Position numbers and translations under genes: made by a program
Notes under the pieces: model-generated
Database searches by the model: none
What the model was told of the DNA's origin: nothing
The model's input: only the letters and a program-made list of their open reading frames with translations
From: Eubacterium sp.
GTDB taxonomy: Bacteria; Bacillota; Clostridia; Oscillospirales; Acutalibacteraceae
Direction: 5' to 3'
Assembly: GCA_029059925.1 (NCBI GenBank)
Contig: JAIDVA010000377.1
Span: 1-5,888 of the forward strand
DNA length: 5,888 bases
Shown here: positions 4,442-5,888 of the stretch, one piece after another
How the letters are laid out: each line of letters begins with the position of its first letter
Position numbering within the stretch: position 1 is the first letter of the stretch

Positions 4442-5888
4442 ATGTTAAATACAGAAAGTAGCATTAGATTTATTAAGGGCGTTGGCGAAAAGAGGGCCGA
4501 GCTGTTTTACAGTCTCGGTATCTCTGATGTTGACTCCCTTATTCATTTTTACCCAAGAAAATATGAGGACTGGACAAATACAAAAAACGTTGCCGAGGTT
4601 AATGATGGCGACAATATTACAATAAAGACTACTATGATTACTCCTGTAAAGGAGCATATGATCAGACGCGGAATGACACTTTATAAATGCCGTTTTTCAG
4701 ACGGCGAAAGTATCATTAATGTTACAATCTTTAACAATCAATATTTGGCAAAGGCACTCAGAGTTTATGAGGACTATGTTCTTTTCGGTAAAATTGAAAA
4801 AAGCTTTACTACGGCATCTATGTCCTCACCAAAAATTGAAAAGCTTGACACAGGAATACGAATTCATCCTATATATCCCGCGAGCGGAAAGCTGACATCC
4901 AATGCAATTGCAAAGGTAATTAAAACTGCACTTGAAAATCTTGATACCATACCCGAAACATTGAGCGGGGATATAAGAAAAAAATATGATTTAATTTCGC
5001 TGGATAATGCAATAAGACAGATTCACTTCCCAAAATGTGAAAAGGACGCTTATGATGCACGAAAAAGATTGATATTTGAAGAGCTGCTCACACTTCAGCT
5101 CGGTTTGCTCAAATTAAAGAGCAATAAAAAGAGCGAGACACCTGTTAAAATCTCAAAGGATTATACGAAAGAATTTGTATCACTTCTCCCCTATCAGTTG
5201 ACAGGTGCACAACAAAGAGCAATTAGGGAATGCGTTAAGGATATGCACAACAGGTATCCTATGAACAGACTTTTGCAGGGCGATGTAGGCTCAGGCAAAA
5301 CAGCAGTTGCCGCGGGCATAATTTTCACAGTAATCAGAAATAGATATCAGGCAGCACTGATGGCACCTACTGAAATTCTTGCCGCACAGCATTTTGAGAG
5401 CCTTTCAAAAATGCTCAAAGGCACAGGTATAAACATCCAACTGCTCACAGGCTCAACCAAAGCAAAGGAAAAACGAGAAATAAAAGCCCAACTGATTGAC
5501 GGCAAAATTGATTTGTTAATCGGTACACACGCAATCATACAAAATGACGTAGAGTTCAAAAGCTTAGGCTTGGTTATAACAGACGAACAGCATCGCTTTG
5601 GTGTAAAGCAAAGGGCAAGCCTTGCAAATAAGGAACACGCAATACACACACTTGTTATGAGTGCTACGCCGATTCCCCGCACCTTAGGATTGATTCTTTA
5701 CGGTGATCTGGATATAAGCATCCTTGATGAGCTCCCGCCCGGCAGGCAGGAAATCAGAACAGATGTTGTTGATTCAAGATACAATCAAAGGCTGTACAAA
5801 TTCATACGTGATGCGGTTGACCGTGGTGAGCAATGCTACATAATCTGCCCTATGGTTGAGGACAGTGAGGAAATGCTGAATGTAAAAT
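4442..5888 (+). CDS. recG: ATP-dependent DNA helicase RecG (5' portion, cut by the window end)
   Basis: RecG is a double-strand DNA translocase that reverses stalled replication forks and remodels Holliday junctions and R-loops. The window holds 482 codons of a protein usually about 680-690 long; the frame is open to the edge, so this is a window cut and not a broken gene. The N-terminus has a helical IKGVGEKRAELFYSLGI segment (11-27) and the conserved YPRKYEDW (37-44), followed by the fork-splitting wedge (OB-fold) domain to about 145. A linker region follows with PIYPASGKLT (about 142-151) and FPK...AR.RLIFEELLTLQ. Helicase domain 1 has LTGAQQRA (253-260), Walker A GDVGSGKT (280-287, Lys286), APTEILAAQH (308-317), the RecG signature DEQHRFG (381-387) and MSATPIPRT (406-414). 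Domain 2 begins after ELPPGR (430-435), and the last visible motif is YIICPMVEDSE. All catalytic motifs within view are intact. It is probably coupled to fakA, whose stop is 3 bases upstream. Confidence 0.96.
   Translation, partial: MLNTESSIRFIKGVGEKRAELFYSLGISDVDSLIHFYPRKYEDWTNTKNVAEVNDGDNITIKTTMITPVKEHMIRRGMTLYKCRFSDGESIINVTIFNNQYLAKALRVYEDYVLFGKIEKSFTTASMSSPKIEKLDTGIRIHPIYPASGKLTSNAIAKVIKTALENLDTIPETLSGDIRKKYDLISLDNAIRQIHFPKCEKDAYDARKRLIFEELLTLQLGLLKLKSNKKSETPVKISKDYTKEFVSLLPYQLTGAQQRAIRECVKDMHNRYPMNRLLQGDVGSGKTAVAAGIIFTVIRNRYQAALMAPTEILAAQHFESLSKMLKGTGINIQLLTGSTKAKEKREIKAQLIDGKIDLLIGTHAIIQNDVEFKSLGLVITDEQHRFGVKQRASLANKEHAIHTLVMSATPIPRTLGLILYGDLDISILDELPPGRQEIRTDVVDSRYNQRLYKFIRDAVDRGEQCYIICPMVEDSEEMLNVK

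Noticed and set aside
5347..5682. 111-codon frame on the - strand inside recG
   Set aside because: It is antisense to the intact RecG helicase motifs, with no independent support.

Overview
The window is ordinary chromosomal DNA of a low-GC Gram-positive bacterium, most likely a gut-type clostridium (Oscillospirales/Ruminococcaceae-like; this placement is inference). Signs are roughly 40% G+C by eye, strong AGGAGG-type ribosome binding sites, sigma-A-like promoter spacing, a lipoprotein signal peptide, and an Asp23-FakA-RecG gene order related to the Bacillus yloU-yloV...recG block. All five genes are on the + strand and packed tightly. I see no mobile element, CRISPR array, tRNA or rRNA.

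Region 1 (1-2321) is a two-gene unit. It begins with a YmdB-family metallophosphoesterase (a 2',3'-cyclic-nucleotide phosphodiesterase family) that starts on TTG with a poor ribosome binding site. Two bases after it comes a peptide-type ABC transporter substrate-binding lipoprotein, whose strong Shine-Dalgarno touches the ymdB stop codon. No permease or ATPase gene of that transporter is in the window.

Region 2 (2322-2396) is a 75-base spacer holding a near-consensus promoter (TTGATT, 17 bases, TATAAT) and a possible hairpin at the very 5' end of the new transcript. I see no terminator between the two units, so read-through from ymdB-sbp is possible.

Region 3 (2397-5888) is the second operon: an Asp23/Gls24-family protein, a full-length FakA/YloV-type fatty acid kinase, and the first 482 codons of the DNA helicase RecG, which runs off the right edge. 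FakA phosphorylates fatty acids carried by a FakB (DegV) partner for membrane lipid synthesis, but no fakB is present here. RecG remodels stalled replication forks. The genes are linked by conserved synteny, not by an obvious shared pathway.

I did not find a convincing new system. The points most worth a second look are the ymdB-lipoprotein pairing, the rewritten GNH motif in the phosphoesterase, and three terminator-like hairpins on the antisense strand inside coding sequence.
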